DNA of 64,000 nucleotides, taken from NCBI GenBank assembly GCA_035524335.1, contig DATKPE010000061.1, positions 1-64,000 on the forward strand, given 5' to 3'. The position numbers were made by a program, and so were the translations under genes. This document shows, piece by piece, positions 1-8,730 of this stretch. Under the pieces are notes generated by a model. It was not told the origin of the DNA. It searched no databases and saw only the letters and a list, made by a program, of their open reading frames with translations. Source of the stretch: DATKPE01 sp035524335 (GTDB lineage: Bacteria > Bacteroidota > Ignavibacteria > UBA10030 > SZUA-254). How positions within the stretch are numbered: the first letter of the stretch is position 1; each line of letters opens with the position of its first letter.

Positions 1-111
1 ATACCATTTTCAACGCCCATGGTCTCCGGTTGTCGAGGTTCCCGGGCGGGGTAATGTTGTTTGAATTTCACCGAATTTTTCCGCATTTTAAACAATTACG
101 CGGAAAATTCC

Positions 112-864
112 ATGTTTCTGGTCATACCGGCTATAGAAATCAAGAGCGGCAAGTGCGTCGAAATGATCCAGGGGGTCGAGGGATACGTCTATTCCGACGA
201 CCCGATCGAAATGGCCAAGCTGTGGCGCAAGGAAAACGCCAAATCTCTGCACGTCACCGACGTCGACGGCGCGCTTGAGGGAAGACTGGTCAACTTCGAC
301 GTTATCGAGCGGATGGTCAAGACGGTCGACATTCCGATCGAGCTCGGCGGCGGGCTCAGAACAATTGCCGAAGTCCGGCGCGCCTTCGACGCCGGCGTGT
401 ACCGCGTCGTGCTCGGCACCATTCTGATCGAGAACCCCGACGAGGCGAAGAAAATTCTCGACACGTTCGGCGCCAGCAAAGTGGTGTTTGGCATCGACGC
501 CGCCCACGGCTACATCATGACCCGCGGCTACCGGTTTGCGGCCGGCCTTACCGCTCTCAGCGCGGGCCTCAACGCCAAAGCACTCGGGTTCAGGCGGATC
601 GTCTATACCGACATCACCCTCGACGGCACCCTGCGCGGGCTCGACCTCCCGGGAATCCGCATGCTCGGGGAAAAAACCGGGCTCCGGATCACCGCCTCGG
701 GGGGGATCTCGGGCCTGGCCGATCTCCTGCGGCTGAGGGAGCTGGAACCGTACGGCGTCGATTCGGCCGTGATCGGGCGGGCGCTCCACTCCAACAAATT
801 CGCCTGCCAGGAACTCTGGCGCATGTGCGAAGCGGGCAACTATCCCTACACTGCAAAAATCTGA
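112..864 (+). CDS. HisA-like phosphoribosyl isomerase (TIM barrel)
   Basis: This is a 250-residue (beta/alpha)8 barrel of the HisA family. HisA isomerises ProFAR to PRFAR in histidine biosynthesis. Family features visible are the phosphate sites GGGLR (79-83) and GTILIENP, the block LHVTDVDGALEGRLVN, the TDITLDGTLRG block and the C-terminal ASGGIS and VIGRAL motifs. The general-base Asp of the PAIDL motif is replaced by Glu9 (IPAIEIKSG). The second catalytic Asp is kept as Asp129, and the usual GW after it is GY. I start at ATG 112 because the protein then aligns with normal HisA termini; a TTG at 61 would add 17 unrelated residues. No other his gene is nearby and a PfkB kinase follows after 5 bp, so it may be a paralogue with another substrate. 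Confidence 0.8.
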   Translation: MFLVIPAIEIKSGKCVEMIQGVEGYVYSDDPIEMAKLWRKENAKSLHVTDVDGALEGRLVNFDVIERMVKTVDIPIELGGGLRTIAEVRRAFDAGVYRVVLGTILIENPDEAKKILDTFGASKVVFGIDAAHGYIMTRGYRFAAGLTALSAGLNAKALGFRRIVYTDITLDGTLRGLDLPGIRMLGEKTGLRITASGGISGLADLLRLRELEPYGVDSAVIGRALHSNKFACQELWRMCEAGNYPYTAKI

Positions 865-869
865 GCGCC

Positions 870-1805
870 ATGAAAATTACCGTCATCGGCCATCTCTGTC
901 TTGACGTCATCCATCACGCCGACGGGACGGAAACGCAGAGTCCGGGCGGCATTTATTTCTCCGTCGCCGCTCTTGCGCATCTTCTGACGCCGCCCGATAC
1001 GGTTGTGCCTGTCTTCGGCGTCGGCAAGAACGATTATGATTCAATCACGGGCCTGCTCGGCCGGTATCCGTCGGTCGACACCTCCGGCATATTCCGGATG
1101 AACGCGCCGACGAATCAGGTCCATCTTGAATACAGGGATTCCAAAAACCGCGTCGAATGCTCGCGGAACATCGCCGAGCCGATCCCGTTCAAAAAAATCA
1201 AACCGCACCTCGACGCCGATGTCGTTCTCGTCAACATGATCTCCGGATTCGATGTGACGCTCGAAACGCTCGACGAGATCCGGATGGAGGTCCGGGACGC
1301 GAAGACCCCCGTCTACATGGACGTCCACAGCCTGACCCTCGGCGTGAACGAGGACGATACCCGCTTCCTCAGACCGCTCGATGCATGGCGACGCTGGCTC
1401 TTCATGCTCCACGGCGCCCAGATGAACGAGGATGAAGCCGCAATTCTCTCGGACACCCGGTACGGCGAAAACGACCTCGCAAAGCAGATCCTCGCCCTGA
1501 ACACCACGACCTTCATCATCACCCGCGGCGAGGCCGGATGCACGGCTTTCGTCGACTCCCATAAACATATCCAGCGGCACGATTTTGCCGGCATCCCGGC
1601 CCGGGGAACCGTCGACCCGACAGGATGCGGCGACGTCTTCGCCGCCGCCTACTGCGCACATTACGGAAAGACAAGGGACATTCTCCGGTCGGTCGAGTTC
1701 GCGAACACCGTCGCGGCCCGAAAAGCGTCGCTGACCGGATCGGACAATATCGACGTACTCGCCGCCTTTGCCCTCCCGGGAGAGGAAGGAACAGTCCGCT
1801 CATGA
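870..1805 (+). CDS. PfkB/ribokinase-family sugar kinase
   Basis: This 311-residue protein belongs to the PfkB family of ATP-dependent sugar and nucleoside kinases. The N-terminal substrate-binding segment (GHLCLDVI, then SPGGIYFSVA) is present. So is the C-terminal signature DPTGCGDVFAAAY, whose Asp is the catalytic base of the anion hole; the usual GAGD is GCGD here. ATG 870 is chosen because it directly gives the beta strand MKITVIG; starting at 825 would only read into the preceding gene. The stop overlaps the dapB start (ATGA at 1802-1805), so it is cotranscribed with the lysine genes. The substrate cannot be told from sequence. Its adjacency to the HisA-like gene suggests a phosphorylated sugar or nucleoside intermediate, which is inference. 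Confidence 0.85.
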   Translation: MKITVIGHLCLDVIHHADGTETQSPGGIYFSVAALAHLLTPPDTVVPVFGVGKNDYDSITGLLGRYPSVDTSGIFRMNAPTNQVHLEYRDSKNRVECSRNIAEPIPFKKIKPHLDADVVLVNMISGFDVTLETLDEIRMEVRDAKTPVYMDVHSLTLGVNEDDTRFLRPLDAWRRWLFMLHGAQMNEDEAAILSDTRYGENDLAKQILALNTTTFIITRGEAGCTAFVDSHKHIQRHDFAGIPARGTVDPTGCGDVFAAAYCAHYGKTRDILRSVEFANTVAARKASLTGSDNIDVLAAFALPGEEGTVRS

Positions 1806-2533
1806 ACATCGCACTCATCGGTTACGGCAAAATGGGAAAGGAGATCGAACGGCTGGCCCCCGAACGCGGAATGACCGTGAAAAAGATCTTCCCCACCGAC
1901 CGGGAAATCGGCGCCATCAACCGGACGAGCCTCCGTGGCATCGACGTCTGTATCGATTTCACCTCCCCCGCTGCCACGCTGGAGATCGTCACGCGCGTGG
2001 CCGGAAGCGGAAAGAACCTGGTGACCGGAACGACCGGCTGGTACGATCAGCTCGGCCGCATCTCAGCCGTCGTCCGGAAAAATAAAACGGGATTTCTCTA
2101 CTCCCCCAATTTCTCGGTCGGCATGAACGCCTTCTTCCGCATCGTCGCCGGAGCCGCAAAGGCCCTCGAACCGTTCGGGGAATACGACGCCGCCGTGCAC
2201 GAGATCCATCACCGCGAAAAGAAGGACAGCCCGAGCGGAACGGCGCTGATGCTGGGCCGCCTGCTTCTCAACGAACGGAAGTCGAAAAAGGAACTGCTGA
2301 CCGGCCATCCCGACGGGGCGATCGAACCGTCACAGCTCCAGATCACCTCACAGCGTCTCGGCCGGGTGGTCGGCGTCCACAGCGTGACATTCGATTCCGG
2401 CGCCGACACGATCGAACTGATTCACCGGGCAAAGGACCGCTCGGGATTTGCCCTGGGCGCTCTGGTCGCCGCAGGGTGGCTGTCGAAAAAACGGGGGATA
2501 TTCACCATGGACAACGTTCTGGACACTCTATGA
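1802..2533 (+). CDS. dapB: 4-hydroxy-tetrahydrodipicolinate reductase
   Basis: DapB makes tetrahydrodipicolinate from the DapA product with NAD(P)H, in lysine and diaminopimelate synthesis in the cytoplasm. At 243 residues it has the N-terminal dinucleotide fold (IALIGYGKMG, residues 3-12), the GTTGW loop, and the signature EIHHREKKDSPSGTAL with the catalytic His pair and Lys. The start overlaps the pfkB stop by four bases and its own stop overlaps the dapA start (ATGA at 2530-2533), which indicates tight translational coupling. Confidence 0.95.
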   Translation: MNIALIGYGKMGKEIERLAPERGMTVKKIFPTDREIGAINRTSLRGIDVCIDFTSPAATLEIVTRVAGSGKNLVTGTTGWYDQLGRISAVVRKNKTGFLYSPNFSVGMNAFFRIVAGAAKALEPFGEYDAAVHEIHHREKKDSPSGTALMLGRLLLNERKSKKELLTGHPDGAIEPSQLQITSQRLGRVVGVHSVTFDSGADTIELIHRAKDRSGFALGALVAAGWLSKKRGIFTMDNVLDTL

Positions 2534-3426
2534 AACGGCCATACATTTTTCGCGGCACAGGCACCGCCCTTGTCACCCCATTCACCGGAAACGGATCGGT
2601 CGATGCGAAGGCCCTCCGTACACTCGTCGAATTCCAGATCGCAGGAGGGGTCGAAGCGCTCCTGCCGACCGGTACGACGGGCGAAGCGGTGACGCTGACC
2701 GAGAGCGAGCAGGCAAAAGTGGTCGAAATCGTGGCCGAGCAGGCAGGCGGCCGCGTGCCGGTCATTGCCGGCGCAGGGAGTAACGCCACCTCCAAAGCGA
2801 TCGATCTGGGCCGGCTTCTCACCGGCGTCGGGGCGGACGGCATTCTGGTCGTCGCCCCGTACTATAATAAGCCGACGCAGGAGGGGCTCTTCCGCCATTT
2901 CGCCGCAATCGCAGAGGCGGTCGACGCGCCCATGATCGTCTACAACGTCCCCGGCCGGACCTCGAGCAACATCGAGGCGCACACGGCTCTCAGGATCGCC
3001 GAAGAAATTCCCCTTGCGGCGGGGATCAAGGAAGCGTCGGGAAATTTCGGACAGGTCATGGAGATTCTGCGCAACCGGCCGAACGGTTTTGCCGTCTGGT
3101 CGGGAGACGACGCGACCACTCTTCCGTTCGCGGCGCTCGGCGCGGACGGGGTCGTTTCTGTCGTCTCGAATCAGGTCCCGAAGCTATTCTCGGAGATGGT
3201 GCGGCTCTGTCTCCGCGGAAAATTTGCCGAAGCCGGAAAAATTCACTACAGACTCCTCCCGCTGATGAACGCGAATTTCATCGAATCAAATCCGATTCCG
3301 GTCAAAGCCGGTCTCGCGATGATGGGGATGATCGAAGAAGTCTACCGCCTGCCGCTGGTCCGTATGAGCGATAAGCACCGGCCGGTCCTCAGAAAAATAC
3401 TCAGGGATCTCCGCCTTGTCCGCTGA
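2530..3426 (+). CDS. dapA: 4-hydroxy-tetrahydrodipicolinate synthase
   Basis: DapA condenses pyruvate with aspartate semialdehyde, the committed step to lysine and diaminopimelate. It is a 298-residue aldolase-type TIM barrel. It shows the pyruvate-binding GTTGEAVTLT motif, PYYNKPTQEG, the YNVPGRTSSNI motif with the catalytic Tyr, and the Schiff-base Lys in AGIKEASGN. It starts at ATG 2530 inside the dapB stop, and its last 11 bases overlap the dapD start region. It lies in a dapB-dapA-dapD run. Confidence 0.95.
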   Translation: MKRPYIFRGTGTALVTPFTGNGSVDAKALRTLVEFQIAGGVEALLPTGTTGEAVTLTESEQAKVVEIVAEQAGGRVPVIAGAGSNATSKAIDLGRLLTGVGADGILVVAPYYNKPTQEGLFRHFAAIAEAVDAPMIVYNVPGRTSSNIEAHTALRIAEEIPLAAGIKEASGNFGQVMEILRNRPNGFAVWSGDDATTLPFAALGADGVVSVVSNQVPKLFSEMVRLCLRGKFAEAGKIHYRLLPLMNANFIESNPIPVKAGLAMMGMIEEVYRLPLVRMSDKHRPVLRKILRDLRLVR

Positions 3427-4261
3427 GAACGAACTGCAGAAGACGATCGACCGTCTCTATGAGATGCCCGCCGACCGGATCGACCGGGAGGAGGCCTCCT
3501 CGGCGTGGAACGCGCTCCGGCGCGAACTGAACAAGGGGACGGTCCGCGCGGCCGAGCCGTCCGGCGGCGAATGGCGCGTGAACCCCTGGGTGAAAAAAGG
3601 GATTCTGCTGGCGTTCCGCATCGGCCGGGCAGAGCGATGGCCGGATTCCGGGAGTTTTCCTTTTTTCGATAAAGCGACGATGGCGGTCAAGCAGATCGGC
3701 GAGCAGGACGGAATCCGGATCGTGCCCGGCGGAAGCGCCGTGCGAGACGGCGCATACCTCGGGACCGGCGTGGTGATGATGCCCCCATCGTACGTCAACA
3801 TCGGCGCCTATGTCGGGACCGACACCATGATCGATTCCCATGCGCTCGTCGGCTCCTGCGCCCAGATCGGAAGCCGGGTTCATCTCAGCGCCGCGGCGCA
3901 GATCGGCGGCGTTCTGGAACCTGTCGGTTCCTTCCCGGTCATCATCGAGGACGGGGTCTTCATCGGCGGAAACTGCGGCATCTACGAGGGAACGCACATC
4001 CGTCCGGGAGCGGTGATCGCCTCGGGCGTGATACTGACCGGTTCGACGCCCGTGTACGATCTGGTGCGGGAGACGATTCTCCGCCGCGACGGCGGACGCC
4101 CGCTGACGATTCCGGAGGGAGCGGTGGTCATCGCGGGAAGCCGGCCGATCGGCCATCCGTTCGCGACCAGACACGGGCTTGCGGCGTACACCCCCGTCAT
4201 CGTGAAATACCGGGACGAGCGGACCGACGCCGCGACGGCCCTCGAGGAAAGTCTGCGGTAG
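3416..4261 (+). CDS. dapD: tetrahydrodipicolinate N-succinyltransferase
   Basis: DapD transfers succinyl from succinyl-CoA to tetrahydrodipicolinate, so this organism appears to use the succinylase branch. The 281-residue protein has an N-terminal helical domain followed by a left-handed beta helix of hexapeptide repeats. Recognisable family blocks are PSYVNIGAYVGT, VGSCAQIGSRVHLS and IGGVLEP. Its start is TTG 3416, 11 bases before the end of dapA; no ATG or GTG nearby gives the same N-terminus. An AGGGA-like sequence about eight bases upstream supports the TTG. The gene ends 3 bp before the next gene. Confidence 0.93.
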   Translation: MSAENELQKTIDRLYEMPADRIDREEASSAWNALRRELNKGTVRAAEPSGGEWRVNPWVKKGILLAFRIGRAERWPDSGSFPFFDKATMAVKQIGEQDGIRIVPGGSAVRDGAYLGTGVVMMPPSYVNIGAYVGTDTMIDSHALVGSCAQIGSRVHLSAAAQIGGVLEPVGSFPVIIEDGVFIGGNCGIYEGTHIRPGAVIASGVILTGSTPVYDLVRETILRRDGGRPLTIPEGAVVIAGSRPIGHPFATRHGLAAYTPVIVKYRDERTDAATALEESLR

Positions 4262-4264
4262 GAA

Positions 4265-5188
4265 ATGACGAAGGTCCTGATCACCGGCAGTAACGGCCTG
4301 CTCGGCCAGAAGCTGGTCGAGCTCCTCTCTCATTCCGCCTATTACCAGACGATCCTGACCTCGCGACAGGGCTCATCGGTTTACCGGGACGAATCGCTGG
4401 AGTACCGGACGCTGAACATCGCAGACAAGGCCGGGGTGCGGAAGCTGATCGACGAGACGGAGCCCGAGATCATCGTCAACACTGCCGCAATGACGAATGT
4501 CGATCAGTGCGAGACGGAACGGGAGGAGGCGTGGCGCACCAACGTGGTCGGCGTTGAAAATCTTGTTCATGCGGCAAAGCTTGTCGGCGCCCGGATCATT
4601 CAGATTTCGACCGATTACGTGTTCGACGGAAAGGACGGGCCGTATGACGAGTTCAGCCGCCCCAATCCGATCTGTTATTACGGCCGGACGAAACTTGCGG
4701 CCGAGAATGTGCTGAAAACAAGCGGGATCCCCCATGCGATCGTCAGGACCATGGTGCTGTACGGCATGGGTCACGGCGTCAAAACCAATTTTGCCCTCTG
4801 GCTCCTCAAATCTCTGAGCGAGGGAAAGCCGGTCAAAGTGGTGGAGGATCAGCTTGGAAACCCGACGCTTGCCGACGATCTGGCGTTCGCTCTTGTGAAG
4901 ATCGTCGAGCTCGGGCGGACAGGCACCTATCATATTGCGGGACCGGACATCGTGAGCAGGTATGAATTCGGCAAGCGGCTCGCGGCGGTCTTTCAGCTTG
5001 ACGGGAAGCTCCTGACGCCGGTAAAAAGCGCCGTCCTGACCCAGCCCGCTCCGAGACCGCTGAAATCAGGATTCATCATTCTGAAGGCGGAAACCGAACT
5101 CGGCCTGAGATTGTCCGGCATCAAGGACGGACTTACGATTCTGAAAAACCAACTCTCCCTGAGCACGAAAGAACACTATACACGATAG
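4265..5188 (+). CDS. RmlD-like NAD(P)-dependent sugar reductase
   Basis: This 307-residue extended SDR resembles dTDP-4-dehydrorhamnose reductase. It has the nucleotide-binding motif TGSNGLLGQ (residues 7-15), the NTAAMTNVDQCE block typical of RmlD, STDYVFDG with the catalytic Thr/Ser, and YYGRTKLAAE with the YxxxK pair. The C-terminal half carries the NPTLADDLA substrate-domain motif. RmlD completes dTDP-rhamnose synthesis, but no rmlA, rmlB or rmlC is in the window. A related role, such as another nucleotide sugar or a MAT2B-like protein, remains possible. It sits between dapD (3 bp) and serS (8 bp). Confidence 0.82.
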   Translation: MTKVLITGSNGLLGQKLVELLSHSAYYQTILTSRQGSSVYRDESLEYRTLNIADKAGVRKLIDETEPEIIVNTAAMTNVDQCETEREEAWRTNVVGVENLVHAAKLVGARIIQISTDYVFDGKDGPYDEFSRPNPICYYGRTKLAAENVLKTSGIPHAIVRTMVLYGMGHGVKTNFALWLLKSLSEGKPVKVVEDQLGNPTLADDLAFALVKIVELGRTGTYHIAGPDIVSRYEFGKRLAAVFQLDGKLLTPVKSAVLTQPAPRPLKSGFIILKAETELGLRLSGIKDGLTILKNQLSLSTKEHYTR

Positions 5189-5196
5189 ACAACGAC

Positions 5197-6459
5197 ATGC
5201 TCGACATCAAATTCATCCGTGAACATCCGGACCTTGTCCGGGAAGGCATCCGCAAAAAAGGGGAAACCGATTCCATCGGCGAAATCCTCTCTCTCGACGA
5301 ACGCCGCCGGGATCTCGTCCAGCGGGGCGAAGCGCTGAAAAACCGCCGCAACGTTGTGTCGGACGAAATCGGCAAACTGAAGAAATCGGGCGCCGACGCC
5401 TCGGCCGCGCTCTCCGAAATGGAATCGGTGAAGTCGCAGGTCCGATCGATCGATGACGAACTCACCGGCATCGAACAGTCGCTGACGCGCCTCCTGCTCA
5501 CCGTGCCGAACGTCCCCCATCCGTCGGTCCCGGAGGGAAAGTCGCCCGCCGACAATCAGGAAATCGCCTCCTGGGGATCGAAACCTGCCGCCGATTTTCC
5601 CTTCAAGCCGCACTGGGAGCTTGTCCAGAAGCTCGACATCATCGATTTTGAGCGCGGCGTCAAGGTGACCGGCGCCGGGTTCCCGATCTACAAGGGAGCC
5701 GGGGCCAGACTCCAGCGGGCGCTCATCAATTTCTTCCTCGACGAAGCCGGGCAGAAAGGGTACCGCGAAATTCAGCCCCCGCTCATGGTCAACACGGCGA
5801 GCGCGACGGGCACCGGCCAGCTTCCCGACAAGGAGGATCTGATGTACACGGTGCCGAAGGACGAATTCTTCATGGTGCCGACCGCCGAAGTGCCGGTCAC
5901 CAATATCCATCGCGACGAAATTCTCACCGAAGAGGCTCTTCCGGTAAAATACTGCGCCTACACCCCCTGCTTCCGGCGCGAAGCCGGATCGTACGGCAAG
6001 GACGTCCGCGGGCTGAACCGTCTCCACCAGTTCGACAAGGTCGAGCTCGTGAAATTCGTCCACCCGGCTCTCTCCTACAATGAACTGGAGGGACTGCGGA
6101 ACGACGCGGAAGATCTTCTGAAAAAGCTCGGACTGCACTACCATGTCCTCCTGATGTGCACCGGCGACATGGGATTCACGCAGGCGAAGAAATACGATCT
6201 GGAGGTGTGGTCGGCCGGCCAGCAGAAGTGGCTGGAAGTTTCCTCCATCAGCAATTTCGAGGCTTTCCAGGCGCGGCGTATGAACATCCGCTTCCGTCCG
6301 CGGGGCGGCAAGCCGGAAATCGTCCACACGCTCAACGGATCGGGTCTCGCCCTGCCGCGCGTCATGGCGGCGCTGATCGAACAGTATCAGACTCCCGAAG
6401 GCAAGGTCGTCGTGCCGAAAGTCCTCCACAGGTACACGGGTTTTGAGATCATCGGATAA
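5197..6459 (+). CDS. serS: seryl-tRNA synthetase
   Basis: SerS charges tRNA-Ser with serine and also serves selenocysteine tRNA. The 420-residue protein starts MLDIKFIREHPDLVREG, the usual N-terminus of the tRNA-binding coiled-coil arm (about residues 1-105). The class II catalytic core follows with motif 2 (CFRREAGSYGKDVRG, then LHQFDKVE) and motif 3 (NGSGLALPRVMAALIE). Length and motifs are normal for a bacterial SerS. It appears to be the last gene of the run that begins near base 112; a 60-bp gap separates it from the ABC exporter gene. Confidence 0.97.
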   Translation: MLDIKFIREHPDLVREGIRKKGETDSIGEILSLDERRRDLVQRGEALKNRRNVVSDEIGKLKKSGADASAALSEMESVKSQVRSIDDELTGIEQSLTRLLLTVPNVPHPSVPEGKSPADNQEIASWGSKPAADFPFKPHWELVQKLDIIDFERGVKVTGAGFPIYKGAGARLQRALINFFLDEAGQKGYREIQPPLMVNTASATGTGQLPDKEDLMYTVPKDEFFMVPTAEVPVTNIHRDEILTEEALPVKYCAYTPCFRREAGSYGKDVRGLNRLHQFDKVELVKFVHPALSYNELEGLRNDAEDLLKKLGLHYHVLLMCTGDMGFTQAKKYDLEVWSAGQQKWLEVSSISNFEAFQARRMNIRFRPRGGKPEIVHTLNGSGLALPRVMAALIEQYQTPEGKVVVPKVLHRYTGFEIIG

Positions 6460-6519
6460 CCGGACTCCGGACATACAACAGACATCCGACCCGGCCATCA
6501 ACGAAACAGCATCGTTCTT

Positions 6520-8280
6520 ATGAAATCGCTACTCCGGCTTTCACCGTATCTGAAAAAATACAGGAAGATCCTGCTCTGGGGACTGTTCACGGTCGTCATG
6601 AGCAATCTTTTCACGGTATTCCAGCCCTGGCTGGTCGGATCGGCGATCGACACCCTCAAGAACGGGCTCGAGTCGAAGCATGTCGACACCGGCATGCTCC
6701 TCCGGACAGGTTCCCTCGTCGTTGCGCTCTCCCTCGTTGCGGGATTTTTCACCTTCCTCACCCGGCAGACGATCATCGTCGCCTCGCGCCACATCGAATT
6801 CGACCTGCGGAACGATTTTCTTTCGCACATCCAGAAACTGCCGCTCGCCTATTTTCAGAATACCCCGACCGGCGACCTGATGGCGCATGCGACGAACGAC
6901 ATCAATTCTGTCCGGAACGCCCTCGGCCCGGGCATCATGTACCCGACCGATACCCTGATGACCTTCTCGATGGTTCTCGCGATGATGCTCTGGAGCGACT
7001 GGAAGCTGACGCTCGTCGCGCTGATTCCGCTTCCTCTCGTCTCCTACGTCGTCTACCGCCTCGGAAAGCTGATCCATGAAAAATACGAAGGGCGGCAGGA
7101 GCAGTTTTCCCGGCTCACGATGCGCGCGCAGGAAAATTTTTCGGGGATCCGCATCGTGAAGGCGTACGTCCGGGAAGCGTTTGAAATCGGCGTGTTCCGG
7201 GAAATGAGCGCCGACTACCTCGAACGGAACCTCGTCCTCGCAAAGATCCAGTCGCTCATGTGGCCGGTCATGTTCCTCCTCGTCGGCTCCTCGCTGGTCC
7301 TGACCGTGTACTACGGCGGTCTGCAGGTGATCGACGGGATCATTTCGCTCGGCACGCTCACGGCATTTTTCGGATATCTCACCCTGCTGATCTGGCCGAT
7401 GATCGCCTTCGGGTGGGTGACGAACATTCTTCAGCAGGGCGCCGCATCGATGTCGCGCCTGACGAAAATCCTCGATACACAGCCCGATATCGCCGACGCA
7501 CCGGAAGGCGCGTCGGCCGCACACGATTTCCGGGGCGAGATCGAATTCCGCGGGGTCTCGTTTACGCACAGGAACGCGCACTCGCAGACGCTCCGGAACA
7601 TCACCCTCCGTGTGCCGGCCGGCTCGACGCTGGCCGTCGTCGGATACACCGGTTCCGGAAAATCGACCCTCGTGAATCTCATCCCGCGGCTCTACGACGT
7701 GACCGAGGGTGAACTGCTCATCGACGGAAGGAACATCCGCGAGATCCCGCTGGGGGTCCTGAGATCCCACATTGGCTACGTTCAGCAGGAGACGTTCCTC
7801 TTTTCCGACACCCTCCGGGACAACATCGCCTACGGGCTGACCGGCGCCACCGACCGGCAGATCGAGGACGCCGCGGAAATCGCCCAGTTGAACAGGGACG
7901 TGGCGGAATTTCCGGAAGGATACGGAACGATGATCGGCGAGCGCGGCATCACCCTCTCGGGCGGACAGAAACAGCGGACCAGCATCGCCCGCGCCGTGAT
8001 CCGGAATCCGAACATCCTCATTCTCGACGACGCCCTTTCGGCCGTCGACACGTATACCGAAGAGGAGATCCTGAAGCGGCTGAAGGGGGTGACGCGCAAC
8101 CGGACGAGCATCATCATCAGCCACCGCATATCGACCGTCAAGCACGCAGATCTCATCGTCGTGATGAACAACGGCGAGCTCGTCGAACGGGGAACGCACG
8201 AGGAGCTGGTGGCGAAGGGCGGAATCTATGCGGAGCTGTATGAGAAGCAGCTGCTGGAAGAGGAGCTTGACCAGTTATAA
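6520..8280 (+). CDS. ABC exporter subunit A (TMD-NBD, degenerate catalytic site)
   Basis: This 586-residue half-transporter has an N-terminal six-helix exporter membrane domain (about 15-310) and a C-terminal nucleotide-binding domain (about 340-586). The NBD shows Walker A GYTGSGKST near residue 374, Q-loop YVQQET, a canonical signature LSGGQKQR, a Walker B ending in Asp-Asp (ILILDDALS) and the H-loop His in IIISHR. The catalytic Glu after Walker B is Asp here. Heterodimeric exporters such as TM287/288 show this change in one subunit. The partner is encoded at 8731-10500. The substrate is unknown; lipid or drug export is likely for this family. Confidence 0.9.
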   Translation: MKSLLRLSPYLKKYRKILLWGLFTVVMSNLFTVFQPWLVGSAIDTLKNGLESKHVDTGMLLRTGSLVVALSLVAGFFTFLTRQTIIVASRHIEFDLRNDFLSHIQKLPLAYFQNTPTGDLMAHATNDINSVRNALGPGIMYPTDTLMTFSMVLAMMLWSDWKLTLVALIPLPLVSYVVYRLGKLIHEKYEGRQEQFSRLTMRAQENFSGIRIVKAYVREAFEIGVFREMSADYLERNLVLAKIQSLMWPVMFLLVGSSLVLTVYYGGLQVIDGIISLGTLTAFFGYLTLLIWPMIAFGWVTNILQQGAASMSRLTKILDTQPDIADAPEGASAAHDFRGEIEFRGVSFTHRNAHSQTLRNITLRVPAGSTLAVVGYTGSGKSTLVNLIPRLYDVTEGELLIDGRNIREIPLGVLRSHIGYVQQETFLFSDTLRDNIAYGLTGATDRQIEDAAEIAQLNRDVAEFPEGYGTMIGERGITLSGGQKQRTSIARAVIRNPNILILDDALSAVDTYTEEEILKRLKGVTRNRTSIIISHRISTVKHADLIVVMNNGELVERGTHEELVAKGGIYAELYEKQLLEEELDQL

Positions 8281-8302
8281 ATTAAAAGGTAAAAATTAAA
8301 AA
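8281..8302. repeat. Left AT-rich inverted repeat flanking the four-helix-bundle gene
   Basis: Immediately after the stop of the exporter A gene lies an AT-rich stretch whose reverse complement reads TTTTTAATTTTTACCTTTT. Nearly the same sequence, missing one A, occurs at 8701-8719 on the other side of the small gene. The surrounding DNA is GC-rich, so the pair stands out and probably marks cassette ends. Confidence 0.6.
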
Positions 8303-8314
8303 CGGGGGGAGGCC

Positions 8315-8677
8315 ATGGACAGGGATATTGCCGAGCGGACATTTAAATTTGGAGTGAGGATTATCAAGGCATCGTCACATATGCCGGAGAACAGGGTCGG
8401 GCGTGTACTCGGAGGACAACTTCTCCGATGCGGAACATCGATTGGAGCGAATGTTGAGGAGGCAATTGCCGCTTACAGCACTGATGATTTTACATTCAAA
8501 ATGAGTCTGGCATTGAAGGAAGCCCGGGAAACGCATTATTGGCTGCGCCTGCTCCGGGAAACCGTGATTGGTGAGTCTGAAAGACTTGCCGGTCTCCTGA
8601 CCGAAGCCGATGAAATAATGAGAATCCTCGGTTCAGTGGTTGTCAAAATGAGAAAAAAACAAAAACGGTCAGAATGA
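8315..8677 (+). CDS. four-helix bundle protein (S23 / 23S rRNA IVP family)
   Basis: A 120-residue, mostly helical protein with the family hallmark LLRCGTSIGANVEEA (about 36-50) and KMSLALKEARETHYWL (about 61-76). Relatives are encoded inside 23S rRNA intervening sequences of spirochaetes and as free-standing genes in many Bacteroidetes-type genomes; their molecular role is unsettled. The start at 8315 is backed by a run of G with AGG just upstream (8304-8312). Base composition is visibly richer in A and T than that of both neighbours. The gene sits between the two halves of an ABC exporter and is flanked by near-perfect AT-rich inverted repeats, so I read it as an acquired cassette with no functional link to the transporter. 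Confidence 0.88.
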   Translation: MDRDIAERTFKFGVRIIKASSHMPENRVGRVLGGQLLRCGTSIGANVEEAIAAYSTDDFTFKMSLALKEARETHYWLRLLRETVIGESERLAGLLTEADEIMRILGSVVVKMRKKQKRSE

Positions 8678-8692
8678 AGCCGGATCAGGCCA

Positions 8693-8719
8693 TTTTTTAA
8701 TTTTTAATTTTTCCTTTTT
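8693..8719. repeat. Right AT-rich inverted repeat flanking the four-helix-bundle gene
   Basis: This T-rich stretch contains TTTTTAATTTTTCCTTTTT (8701-8719), the inverted counterpart of 8281-8302 with one base missing. An extra copy of the TTTTTTAA unit precedes it at 8693-8700. It ends 11 bases before the start of the exporter B gene. The T runs could also work as a terminator for the small gene. Confidence 0.6.
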
Positions 8720-8730
8720 CTACAGAGTTT

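Noticed and set aside
1..111. Possible promoter TTGAAT-17-CATTTT before the HisA-like gene (61-89)
   Set aside because: The -10 box is poor and the gene may belong to an operon starting outside the window; nothing else is recognisable in these bases.
5176..6501. Long open frame opposite serS
   Set aside because: It mirrors the codon structure of serS on the other strand, has no ribosome-binding site and resembles no protein. GC-rich genes here regularly leave such antisense frames, for example opposite the genes at 6520-8280 and 57079-58956.
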